DNA from: a bacterium HR20
GTDB lineage: Bacteria; Bacteroidota; Ignavibacteria; Kapaibacteriales; NICIL-2
Length of the DNA: 9,446 nucleotides
Assembly: GCA_002898675.1 (NCBI GenBank)
Contig: BEHW01000083.1
Coordinates: forward strand, 1-9,446
Reading direction: 5' to 3'
A program made the translations under genes and the position numbers. The stretch's first letter is position 1; each line of letters opens with the position of its first letter. The notes beneath the pieces were generated by a model. The model was not told where the DNA came from, made no database searches, and saw only the letters and a program-made list of their open reading frames with translations. Below, in pieces: positions 1 through 7,700 of this stretch.

Positions 1-2322
1 CTCGTCGGGGTTGGAACGCGCGGTTTCATCGGGCCAGATGCGAATTGGGTATTCATTCCCGCGGTAGCGATACTTGACGTCATCGTTCCCTTGCATCGCA
101 ATGCGGAGTGTGGCGCCAACGTCGGCAATGCTCAAACCAAACTGAGCAAGTTTCTCGCGGTCAACGCGGATTTGCAGTTCAGGTTTGCCAAGTTCGCTGC
201 TCAACCGTATATCGGTTGCTCCTTGAATTTGGCGGAGGGTGGCAGCAGCAATTTGTGCTGCGGAGTCCACCACTGCGCGGTCGCTCCCACTGATGATGAT
301 TTGAACCGGCGTCATGTTCGCAGTTCCGAAGATCCCAACAGGATTGACGCGGGCTTTGACGCCAGGAATCGAGAAGACTTCCTTTTTGATGATGTTCCCG
401 ATCTCGTCAGTCGAGCGAGCGCGTTGATTTTTGGGAACGAGGGTAACGCTGAACTCGGCGACATTATTCGAATTCTGCCCGAGAATTCCTTCGCTCGATA
501 CACCCGCTCCTGTAATGACACGTTGGACTTCTGGGATCGAGAAGAGGAACTGTTCAATTCTGCGGGCTTGGCGATCAGTTTCTTCGAGCGAATAGCTCGG
601 CGGAAATTCCACCGTTACGGTGAACTCGCCACGATCGGCTTGTGTAAAGAATTCAAAGCCGATCAGCCCATTGGCAAACAGGAGTGGAACGACAGCAAAC
701 GATGCAAATGTGACAGCAACTGGCACCCAGCGGCGTCGGTTGAGTGTCCAACGCAGTGCGCTTGCGTATCGTTGCGTGGTGCGGCTGAACCAATGTTCGA
801 ATCCGATTGCAATCCGTCCGAAGAGCGTAGAGCGGGTAAGTCGTTCAAGCTTTGCAAATCGTGATGCGAGCATTGGGGTGAGTGTAAACGACACCAGCAG
901 CGAAAGCAGCGTTGAGGTCACCACTACCAATGCAAACTCACGCATGATGTTGCCGACAATGCCGCTTGTGAGCGAGAGCGGAAGAAAGACCGCCACGTCA
1001 ACAAGTGTAATCGCCAGCGCTGCAAAGCCGATTTCGTTTCGTCCGCGAATGGAAGCAGTGATGCGATCATCGCCGTGCTCAAGGTGTTTGTAGATGTTTT
1101 CAAGCACGACGATGGAATCATCCACCAAAATCCCGATAACCAGAGACATTCCCAGCAGTGTCATCAGGTTCAGCGTGAGCCCAAAGGCAAGCATGCCAAT
1201 GAAGGTGGAGATCAGCGAGGTCGGGATCGCCAGCATCACGATAAGCGAGTTGCGAAGGCTGTGCAGAAAGAGCAGCATCACTGCTGCAACGATGACGACC
1301 GCCAGCCCTAAGTCGAATTGCACTGCGTGTACTGCATCGAGTGTGAACAGCGATGCATCTTGTGCAACGGTGATCGCAAGGTTGATGTATGCGTACTGTT
1401 TCTGGAGCTTCTCAATTTCTGCACGGACAGCACGGGAAACGTCCACGGCATTGGCTTCTGATTGCTTCTGGACGTAGATGCCCAGCGACGGTCTGCCGTT
1501 GAGCCGATAGTAGGTCGTACGTTCTGCGCTCGCTTCCCGAACGTCAGCAAGATCGCCGATGCGAATTTCTTCGCCACTAGGGGTCCGGGCAACAACAAGG
1601 TTGCGAATCTGATCGAGAGAGGAAAACTTCCCGCTGAGTCGAACGATGTACTGGTTTTGCTCATCGGTTACTTTGCCGGCGGGGAAATCGAGATTCGCAC
1701 CGGCAATGGCTTGCTGAACCTGTGTGAGCGAAATGCCGTACGCTCGAAGCCGTCCTGGGTCGAGCTGCACTTGAATTTCCCGCTGTTCGCCGCCGAGGAG
1801 GATAACGTCTGCGACACCCGGCACGCGGCTCAAGCGAGGCTTGACGTTATCGAGGACAAACTGATAGAACTCTCGCGGCGGCAACGACGAGGTCGCCCCC
1901 ATTCGGAGGACGGGAAGCTCGTCGAAGGCGATTTTGTTGATCACTGGGTCTTTGACGCCTGTCGGGAGTTGAGCTTTGATTGCGCCGACCTTGCGTTGGA
2001 CATCTTGCAACGCGAAATCCACCTTTGCATTTTGGTCAAACTCGATCGAGATGATCGAGACACCTTCTTGCGACGTTGCTGTGATGCTCGAGACCTTATC
2101 AATCCCTGAGACGGCATCCTCGATCGGTTTGGTGACGGTTGCTTCAATTTCTTCGGGCGCAGCGCCTGGATAGGCAGTGATGACCGTCACAAATGGGATG
2201 TTGAACTTGGGCAGAAGCTCGTACTGGAGCGTTGTGTAGCTATATGCTCCCAGGAGCAGAAGGACTGTGAAGAAAACGATGACAAGCGAAGGGCGCTTGA
2301 TCGAAAGCTCAGTGATTGTCAT
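1..2322 (-). CDS. RND-family efflux pump, inner-membrane transporter subunit (HAE1/AcrB-like), C-terminus cut by the window edge
   Basis: This is the proton-driven inner-membrane pump of a tripartite drug/amphiphile exporter. I translated the 774 codons from the ATG at 2320-2322 to base 1 and found no stop or frameshift. Family members are usually about 1000-1050 residues, so about a quarter is missing. The protein begins MTITELSIKRPSLV, the usual RND amphipathic start, followed by transmembrane helix 1 (about residues 13-31). A periplasmic porter domain follows (about 35-330), with typical RND features such as AYPGAAPEEIE near residue 50. Helices 2-6 lie at about 335-485, and the second periplasmic loop starts near residue 555. 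Helix 4 carries adjacent Asp401-Asp402 in GILVDDSIVVLEN, matching the proton-relay pair Asp407/408 of AcrB. This favours the multidrug (HAE) type over heavy-metal CusA-type pumps, which have one Asp here. Its start overlaps the adaptor stop as ATGA, so coupled translation is likely. The substrate cannot be read from sequence. Confidence 0.95.
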   Translation of the reverse strand, partial: MTITELSIKRPSLVIVFFTVLLLLGAYSYTTLQYELLPKFNIPFVTVITAYPGAAPEEIEATVTKPIEDAVSGIDKVSSITATSQEGVSIISIEFDQNAKVDFALQDVQRKVGAIKAQLPTGVKDPVINKIAFDELPVLRMGATSSLPPREFYQFVLDNVKPRLSRVPGVADVILLGGEQREIQVQLDPGRLRAYGISLTQVQQAIAGANLDFPAGKVTDEQNQYIVRLSGKFSSLDQIRNLVVARTPSGEEIRIGDLADVREASAERTTYYRLNGRPSLGIYVQKQSEANAVDVSRAVRAEIEKLQKQYAYINLAITVAQDASLFTLDAVHAVQFDLGLAVVIVAAVMLLFLHSLRNSLIVMLAIPTSLISTFIGMLAFGLTLNLMTLLGMSLVIGILVDDSIVVLENIYKHLEHGDDRITASIRGRNEIGFAALAITLVDVAVFLPLSLTSGIVGNIMREFALVVVTSTLLSLLVSFTLTPMLASRFAKLERLTRSTLFGRIAIGFEHWFSRTTQRYASALRWTLNRRRWVPVAVTFASFAVVPLLFANGLIGFEFFTQADRGEFTVTVEFPPSYSLEETDRQARRIEQFLFSIPEVQRVITGAGVSSEGILGQNSNNVAEFSVTLVPKNQRARSTDEIGNIIKKEVFSIPGVKARVNPVGIFGTANMTPVQIIISGSDRAVVDSAAQIAAATLRQIQGATDIRLSSELGKPELQIRVDREKLAQFGLSIADVGATLRIAMQGNDDVKYRYRGNEYPIRIWPDETARSNPDE

Positions 2323-3389
2323 TGCTGGACCTTCTGCGTGTTTAGAACAATCGGCGTTCCGTCGGTAACGATGTTGTTGCCGGTTACGATGACACGCTCA
2401 CCAGCCGATAGGCCTTCGAGCACGACGACGTAGCCATTCCGTTCTGCACCGCAGCGGATGCGGCGTTCCCGTGCAGTGTTCGTTGCAGAATCAACAACGA
2501 AGACGCGAGCATCCCGCAGACTACCGAGCACTGCATCGCGTGGAATCACGAGTCCTACAAGTGGCTTGACGCCTTCGAACCGAACACGCGTGAACATTCC
2601 AGCCTTGAGCTGGCCGTAGGGTGGGGTGATGGTGACCTCAACGGGGAACGTGTGGGCATCGGATGCTTTCGGTGCGATCGCGGTGATACGCCCGTGGAAC
2701 GTGCTCCCCGGTAGCGCATCGCTCTGGACTTCAACTGGATCGCCTATGGCAAGGGAAAACACATCCTGCTCTGGTACATTCAAAAGCATCTTTAGCTTTG
2801 ATGCATCCACAATCTCGCAGACAACCGTTCCTGGGTTGACCATTGTGCCGACATCCACACGCTTTGCAGTGATTACACCGCTGATCGGGGCTTTGATTCG
2901 TGTGTCGCTCAAGGCGCGGCGAGCTTGGATCAGCTGTGCTTCTGCTAAGCGATACTGCAGGAGCACTTGCTCCCACTGCGCATCGGTTGCCGATCCCTGC
3001 TGTTTGAGAAACCAGTAGCGTGCAGAGTCGCTCTTTGCTTTTTCGAAGTTCGCTTGTGCAGTCATCAACTGTGCTCGGCGGAGCTCGTCATCGAGCACGT
3101 AGAGGACATCCCCCTGACGGACACTGCGTCCGAGTTCGATGTTGCATGCAACAATCCGTCCGTTCGCCTCGGATGCAACCTGAACGATGTTGTTGGGAAG
3201 AATTGATCCAACCATTTCCAGCGAGCGCGCTAACGTGTCCCAACGCGCTGGTTCTGCAACGACAGGGATAATTGTCTGCAACACGTTTTGGCTACGGCGT
3301 TCCTGGAGTGTCCGCTTGTTATGTGCCAGTACGGCGATGACGACACCACTGCCAATCAAGACAGGAATAATCCACTTCAATTGGTTCAT
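2319..3389 (-). CDS. RND efflux periplasmic adaptor subunit (membrane fusion protein, HlyD/AcrA family)
   Basis: This adaptor links the inner-membrane RND pump to the outer-membrane channel across the periplasm. It has 356 residues, normal for the family. The N-terminus has one hydrophobic helix (residues 6-22) after a short start with one Lys. There is no lipobox Cys, so it is probably membrane-anchored rather than a lipoprotein. The first lipoyl/barrel-sandwich half is at about 66-101, with the family pattern of G-R-S-V-R-Q-G-D then L-Y-V-L-D-D. A coiled-coil hairpin spans about 102-162 and is rich in Ala, Gln, Leu and Arg. The second lipoyl half begins at TRIKAPISGVITAKRVDVG (163-181). Beta-barrel and membrane-proximal domains follow, including LKAGMFTRVRF (261-271) and V-I-P-R-D-A-V (281-287). 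It lies 21 bases after the channel gene and overlaps the pump gene by four bases, so all three are probably one operon. No clear Shine-Dalgarno precedes the ATG; a nearby out-of-frame ATG gives only a two-codon frame. Confidence 0.96.
   Translation of the reverse strand: MNQLKWIIPVLIGSGVVIAVLAHNKRTLQERRSQNVLQTIIPVVAEPARWDTLARSLEMVGSILPNNIVQVASEANGRIVACNIELGRSVRQGDVLYVLDDELRRAQLMTAQANFEKAKSDSARYWFLKQQGSATDAQWEQVLLQYRLAEAQLIQARRALSDTRIKAPISGVITAKRVDVGTMVNPGTVVCEIVDASKLKMLLNVPEQDVFSLAIGDPVEVQSDALPGSTFHGRITAIAPKASDAHTFPVEVTITPPYGQLKAGMFTRVRFEGVKPLVGLVIPRDAVLGSLRDARVFVVDSATNTARERRIRCGAERNGYVVVLEGLSAGERVIVTGNNIVTDGTPIVLNTQKVQQ
2330..2335 (-). promoter_or_regulatory. Ribosome binding site of the RND pump gene
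   Basis: On the minus strand AGAAGG lies seven bases before the pump ATG, inside the end of the adaptor gene. It is the only clear Shine-Dalgarno-like sequence before a start in this window. It supports the chosen start and suggests that ribosomes reinitiate at the ATGA overlap. The match is partial (AGAAGG against AGGAGG). Confidence 0.5.
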
Positions 3390-3410
3390 AGCATGGCGGA
3401 GAGAGAGGTA

Positions 3411-4730
3411 CTACTTGCCAATTGCATTCAAGAAGCGTGCTTTTGCGAGCATATAGTCGGTGCGAGCGCTGATTTCGCTTGTGCGCGCTTGGAGGAGGAG
3501 CGTTTCTGCTTCCAGGACGTCAGTGCTCGTTGCAAGCCCAGCAGCAAAGCGGCTGGAAACTTGAGCGTAGTTATCCTCTGCTTGGACTACAGCTTCGCGT
3601 GCGGCAGCGATGCGCTCGCGGGCGGGACGTAGAGCGACGTAATTCTGAGTGATTTCAACAGCAGCATTGTCGGCCAGTAGTGCCGCAGTAGCACGTGCTT
3701 GCTCGTATTGCGCACGTGCTTGTCCGACTTGGTACTCAGGTTGGAGCCAGTTCCAGATGTTCCAGCTCAGCCCAATACCCACAGCCCATGTCCCGTCGAA
3801 TTGTTTGCGGTTGGGAAGGATTCGCTGGTTGGGGTTCGCCAGCAAGTATTGAGCATTGAAAGCTATTGTAGGGAACCACGCTGCAGAAGCAGCAGCAACC
3901 CCAGCTTCCGCTGCGCGGAGCCGAGCTTGGCTTGCAGTAATATCCGGGCGTTTCTGCGTTGCTTCCGCTACGATCTGGTCGAGATTGGTATCGAGTGAAT
4001 CATCCATGCGTGGGTCGCTTGTCAAGCGGATGGTGGTATTCAACGGAAGACCGACGAGATTGTTCAGTTGCACCGCCAGTGATTGCTCCTGCGACTGCAA
4101 ATCGAGTAGTTGTGCCCGTGTGTTGGCCAACTGAACGCGCAGTTTGAGCACGTCGCTCGATGTCAGAAGCCCTGCTTTTTGCAAATTCTCTGCATCGCGG
4201 ATGCGCGCTTGCAGCTGGCGGAGAGTCAGCTCAAGTACTTGCTGTGTTGCACGGAGCTTGTAGAGGTTCCAGTACGTCTGCCGCACAGCCGAGCGCACCT
4301 TGAGTTCATCGCTGCGGTAATCGTCCGCTGCTGCGAGCGCTTGGTGCGATGCTGCTTCTTCGCTTGCACGGATGCGACCGCCAGCGAAGAGCACCTGTTG
4401 CAATTGCAACTGCACTTGCGTTTGATCAAGGATGACGGGGGCGATTGTAACAGGCTGTGCACCGGGGAACGGTGGGGTAAACTGGAACGGTGGAACCGGC
4501 GATAAGTGCGTGTACCCACCTTGGAGCGTCAGCGAAGGAAATTTCGCAGTCGAAACTTCGCTTGTGCGAAGCTCAGCTTGATCGAGCCGTGCACGACTTG
4601 CGCTGAGAAGCTTGCTACTTTGGACTGCGCGCTGCTCGGCATCGTCGAGTGTCAAATCAACTGTCGGTTGTGCAAGGGATAGTGCAGTGGAGATCGTCAG
4701 CAAGAGAGCAATTGAGTACCGCTTAACCAT
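3411..4730 (-). CDS. TolC-family outer-membrane efflux channel (OEP family)
   Basis: This is the outer-membrane exit duct of the tripartite pump; the family forms trimers with a beta-barrel and a long periplasmic helical tunnel. The 439-residue length is typical. Residues 1-20 form a Sec signal peptide (MVKR, then a Leu/Ile/Ala-rich core), with likely cleavage after ALSLA at residue 20 and Gln21 as the mature end. No lipobox Cys is present. The internal duplication of the family is visible. Half one has long helices, a strand near FPSLTLQGGYTHL (64-76) and its partner QVLFAGGRI (112-120). Half two has RPDITASQARLRAAEAG (261-277), a strand near WFPTIAFNAQYLLAN (285-299) and its partner WAVGIGLSWNIWNW (315-328). 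The loop at about 77-101 is unusually rich in Pro and Phe and probably faces outward. It is the first gene of the efflux operon. No Shine-Dalgarno is evident before the ATG. Confidence 0.97.
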   Translation of the reverse strand: MVKRYSIALLLTISTALSLAQPTVDLTLDDAEQRAVQSSKLLSASRARLDQAELRTSEVSTAKFPSLTLQGGYTHLSPVPPFQFTPPFPGAQPVTIAPVILDQTQVQLQLQQVLFAGGRIRASEEAASHQALAAADDYRSDELKVRSAVRQTYWNLYKLRATQQVLELTLRQLQARIRDAENLQKAGLLTSSDVLKLRVQLANTRAQLLDLQSQEQSLAVQLNNLVGLPLNTTIRLTSDPRMDDSLDTNLDQIVAEATQKRPDITASQARLRAAEAGVAAASAAWFPTIAFNAQYLLANPNQRILPNRKQFDGTWAVGIGLSWNIWNWLQPEYQVGQARAQYEQARATAALLADNAAVEITQNYVALRPARERIAAAREAVVQAEDNYAQVSSRFAAGLATSTDVLEAETLLLQARTSEISARTDYMLAKARFLNAIGK

Positions 4731-4778
4731 TCGGTAATGGTGGTGTAGTTCAAATTCAGCACGCGGCTAAAAACGAAC
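4731..4778. promoter_or_regulatory. Divergent intergenic region between efflux operon and protease gene
   Basis: These 48 bases separate the two outward-reading starts; the gap grows to 117 bases if the protease starts at 4848. Promoters for both directions should lie here or just inside the first codons of the protease frame. A TAAAAA at 4768-4773 could be a weak minus-10 element for the plus strand, but I see no convincing minus-35 partner. I also see no clear Bacteroidota-type promoter (TTTG and TAnnTTTG) and no palindromic operator. The call rests on layout alone. Confidence 0.35.
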
Positions 4779-7700
4779 ATGGGAACAAAAAAGTTTCGCT
4801 CCGCAGCTCTTGTGGTAGTTTCGCTGTGCGCTCACCGCCAACCTGCAATGTGCACTCGACTCCTGGCAATCATCCTTGGCATGTGTGTGACTGCCGCTTG
4901 GGCTGACGAAAAACTCCTTGTGCGTTTTCGGTCGGCTGAGCGGTGCCGTGTGTTTGTTCAGCAGAACGCAGGTGCTGCAGGACATCTGTGGAACAGCCGA
5001 GTCTGGAAAGCATCAGGATATGTGTTGGCTTCGACTTCGACTGCAGCGGAAGCACTGGCACTTTTCGAACAGACAGCGGCAATCTGGACACCGAATCCAG
5101 ATAGCCTCATTCGCATTCTGCGATTTGATACCACCGTGGCTGCTGTATGGAAGCCATACCGCTACCAGCTCGATCGCAGTGCACAGCGGCCGGCTGATAT
5201 CGTGCAGCAATGGTACTTGGATGCGCTCGGTGCAACAGGTGCATGGCAATACTCTCGTGGCGATGGTGCCGTCGTCGGCGTGATTGATACCGGTATTGAC
5301 TGGATGCATCCAGATCTCCAGTCGTCACTGTGGATCAATCCAGCAGAGGATCGCAATGGCAATGGGCGCTTCGATCCTTGGCCAAGTGCAGAGGTGCGTG
5401 ATGGAGTTCCTGGCGATCTCGATGGGATTGATAACGATGGGAATGGGTTCGCCGACGATGTCATCGGCTACAACTTCATTGCTCGCCCGCAGGCGGAACT
5501 ATTCCCGATGGACAATCCGCTTCCATACGATCGCAATGGCCATGGTACTGCGGTTGCTGCTCTTATTGCAGCGCGTTCTGCCACCAGTGCTGGAATGAGT
5601 GGTTTGGCACCAGGTGCAGCAGTCATGGTCTTACAAGCGTTCGATCCGCTCGGCTTCGGAGATGAAGATGACATCGCGCGTGCTATCGTCTATGCTGTTG
5701 CCAATGGTGCTCACGTGATCAATTGCAGCTTCGGCGATATTGTACGCTCTGAACTCGTCGCGGCTGCAATTGCGCTGGCTCAAGCAAGCGACGTCGTTGT
5801 AGTTGCTTCGTCAGGCAACAGTGGCTCGCAGCTCCCGCACTATCCAGGCGACGAAGTTGGTGTCCTGAGCATTGGTGCTTCCACACGACAAGGAAAGGCA
5901 GCAATCTTCAGCAGCTATGGAGAGCGGCTCTTTCTTCTGGCCCCGGGTGAGCAGGTCCTGAGCGCTGCGGCAGGCGGCGGCTATCAGGAAGGGAGTGGAA
6001 CGTCCTTCGCTGCACCACTGGTTTCTGCGACTGTTGCGCTGCTGCGTTCGCTCGATCCCCAGCTCGATAGCAAGTCAATTCGAGCAATCCTGGCTACCAC
6101 TGCCACACCACAATCCCAGTCATGGCAACCGCGTAGCGGTCACGGCATCGTTTCCCCGCGTGATGCACTTGAGCGCGCTGCGCTCCGCGGCAGTATCGAA
6201 CTGCGAGCACCACGACATCCCGCCTCGTTGTCGGCACAATTGGGGTCGCTCGATGTCGAACTCGACGCTTTGCACCCTTTGTTGGAACGCTGGGAGCTTT
6301 TCGCAATTGGAAGGGACACTGCGGTCATGCTGGCAACATCCGAGCGATCAACGCTTGCATGGAGCGAGCGCATCGAAGCAGCTCGCATTCCACGAGACTC
6401 TCTTGTGACACTCCGACTCCGTGTGGTACTGCGGACGGGGAAGACGATCGAGGATGCTGCAAGGGTCGAGCGAGTTTCTAGTCGGCTGCAATTTGAGATG
6501 CTCGGTGCTTTCTCAGTGTGGTTTGGACGGGAGCGGAGGCTCCTGCTCCGTGCACAGGTAAATCGGCCGTGCCAAATTGCCGCATCTGTGCAGAACAACG
6601 CAGGCGATACGATCTTAGTTTCCACAGGTGATGGGCAGGTGCGCCGGTTGCATGCGGTGCTGCTGGACCGATTGATGCCCGGCCGCTACCAGCTTCGTGT
6701 GACAGCCTGGGAAGGTGCTGATAGTGTCAGTGCTACACTCGACTCCGTTGTCCTTCCTGCTCAGGCAGGCTCGAATGCCGAGTGGAGACTGGCTCGATAC
6801 ACAGCAGAGCCGCTGCTGCTGGCAGGCAGCGCATCACCTTCTGCGGGTACACTCTGCGCCACACGATTCCGTGGCGTCCAAGAGGCTGCACTTCTTGAGC
6901 GCAACCAGGATACGTTTCGCATCATCGCACGTTCGGGGCGAACAGCATTCTTGCGTGGCATTGGCGATGTCAATGGTGATGGGAGCGTGGAGGTGCTCAC
7001 CTACGATGCTGGTGATACGCGACTGTATGAGTTTGAGCCTACACCCTTTGCATCTGTGCTCTGGGGCGATACTCTCCGCCATTCGTTCTGGGCTGCCGCG
7101 CTTGCTGACATCACTGGTGACCAGCGACCCGAAATTCTTGGCTTCCGCACACAACGCATCCAGCGGAATCCGGATGGAACTGAGCAGCCGCGAAGCGATG
7201 CACTCATCGCAGTGACATGGAATGGCGCTCAGTTCGTTGAGCTCGATAGCATCGAGCTTTCCTCTCCACCACAGGCAGGAAGAACGCTGAACACAATCTC
7301 GGCGCCACTATGTGCCGTCGGCGATTTCGATGGCGATGGCGTCATCGAGATTGCGTATGCCGACAGTGACGGTGACCTTGAAATTGCCGCATGGAAATCC
7401 GGCAGATTCGTTCGGGAATTCGGCGCACCGTCCCCACCATTTCTTGCCGGCGCAGGAACGGAATTTGTCGCAGCCGCCGACGTGGATGGCGATGGCAGAG
7501 CAGAAATTCTCACCGGAGCCGCGGCGCTACCGACCTATAACGCGTTGGGAGAGTATGAGCCACCGCTGTGGCGATTTGCTCTTTACCGCGCCACCGCACC
7601 GAATCGCTACGAGCTGGTGTGGGAAGAGTACTTCTACGGCGTGCGGTATGGGAGGCCATACTACGATGGCGTTGCTACAGGCGATCTCGATGGCGATGGC

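Noticed and set aside
91..864. Plus-strand open frame of 257 codons
   Set aside because: It lies wholly opposite the RND pump gene, whose translation is clean and family-like. The product is Cys-rich and low in coherent motifs, as expected of an antisense shadow.
1098..1140. Heavy-metal (CusA-type) pump assignment for the RND protein
   Set aside because: Helix 4 has the adjacent Asp-Asp pair of multidrug-type pumps rather than the single Asp of CusA-type pumps.
1462..2109. Plus-strand open frame of 215 codons
   Set aside because: It is antisense to the pump's porter domain and has no recognisable motif.
3386..3394. Two-codon frame (ATG CTA TGA) just before the adaptor gene, its stop overlapping the adaptor start
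   Set aside because: It could act in translational coupling, but there is no ribosome binding site and such short frames arise easily by chance.
4870..4881. Possible lipoprotein signal around Cys36 of the protease (LGMC)
   Set aside because: The residue before Cys is Met, not Gly, Ala or Ser as in a lipobox, and an A-W-A signal peptidase I site follows directly.
7329..7700. Repeated DNA word GATGGCGATGGC (three copies), considered as a DNA repeat or CRISPR-like element
   Set aside because: Copies are in frame, encode D-G-D-G of the FG-GAP loops and are irregularly spaced (156 and 204 bases), so they reflect protein repeats.
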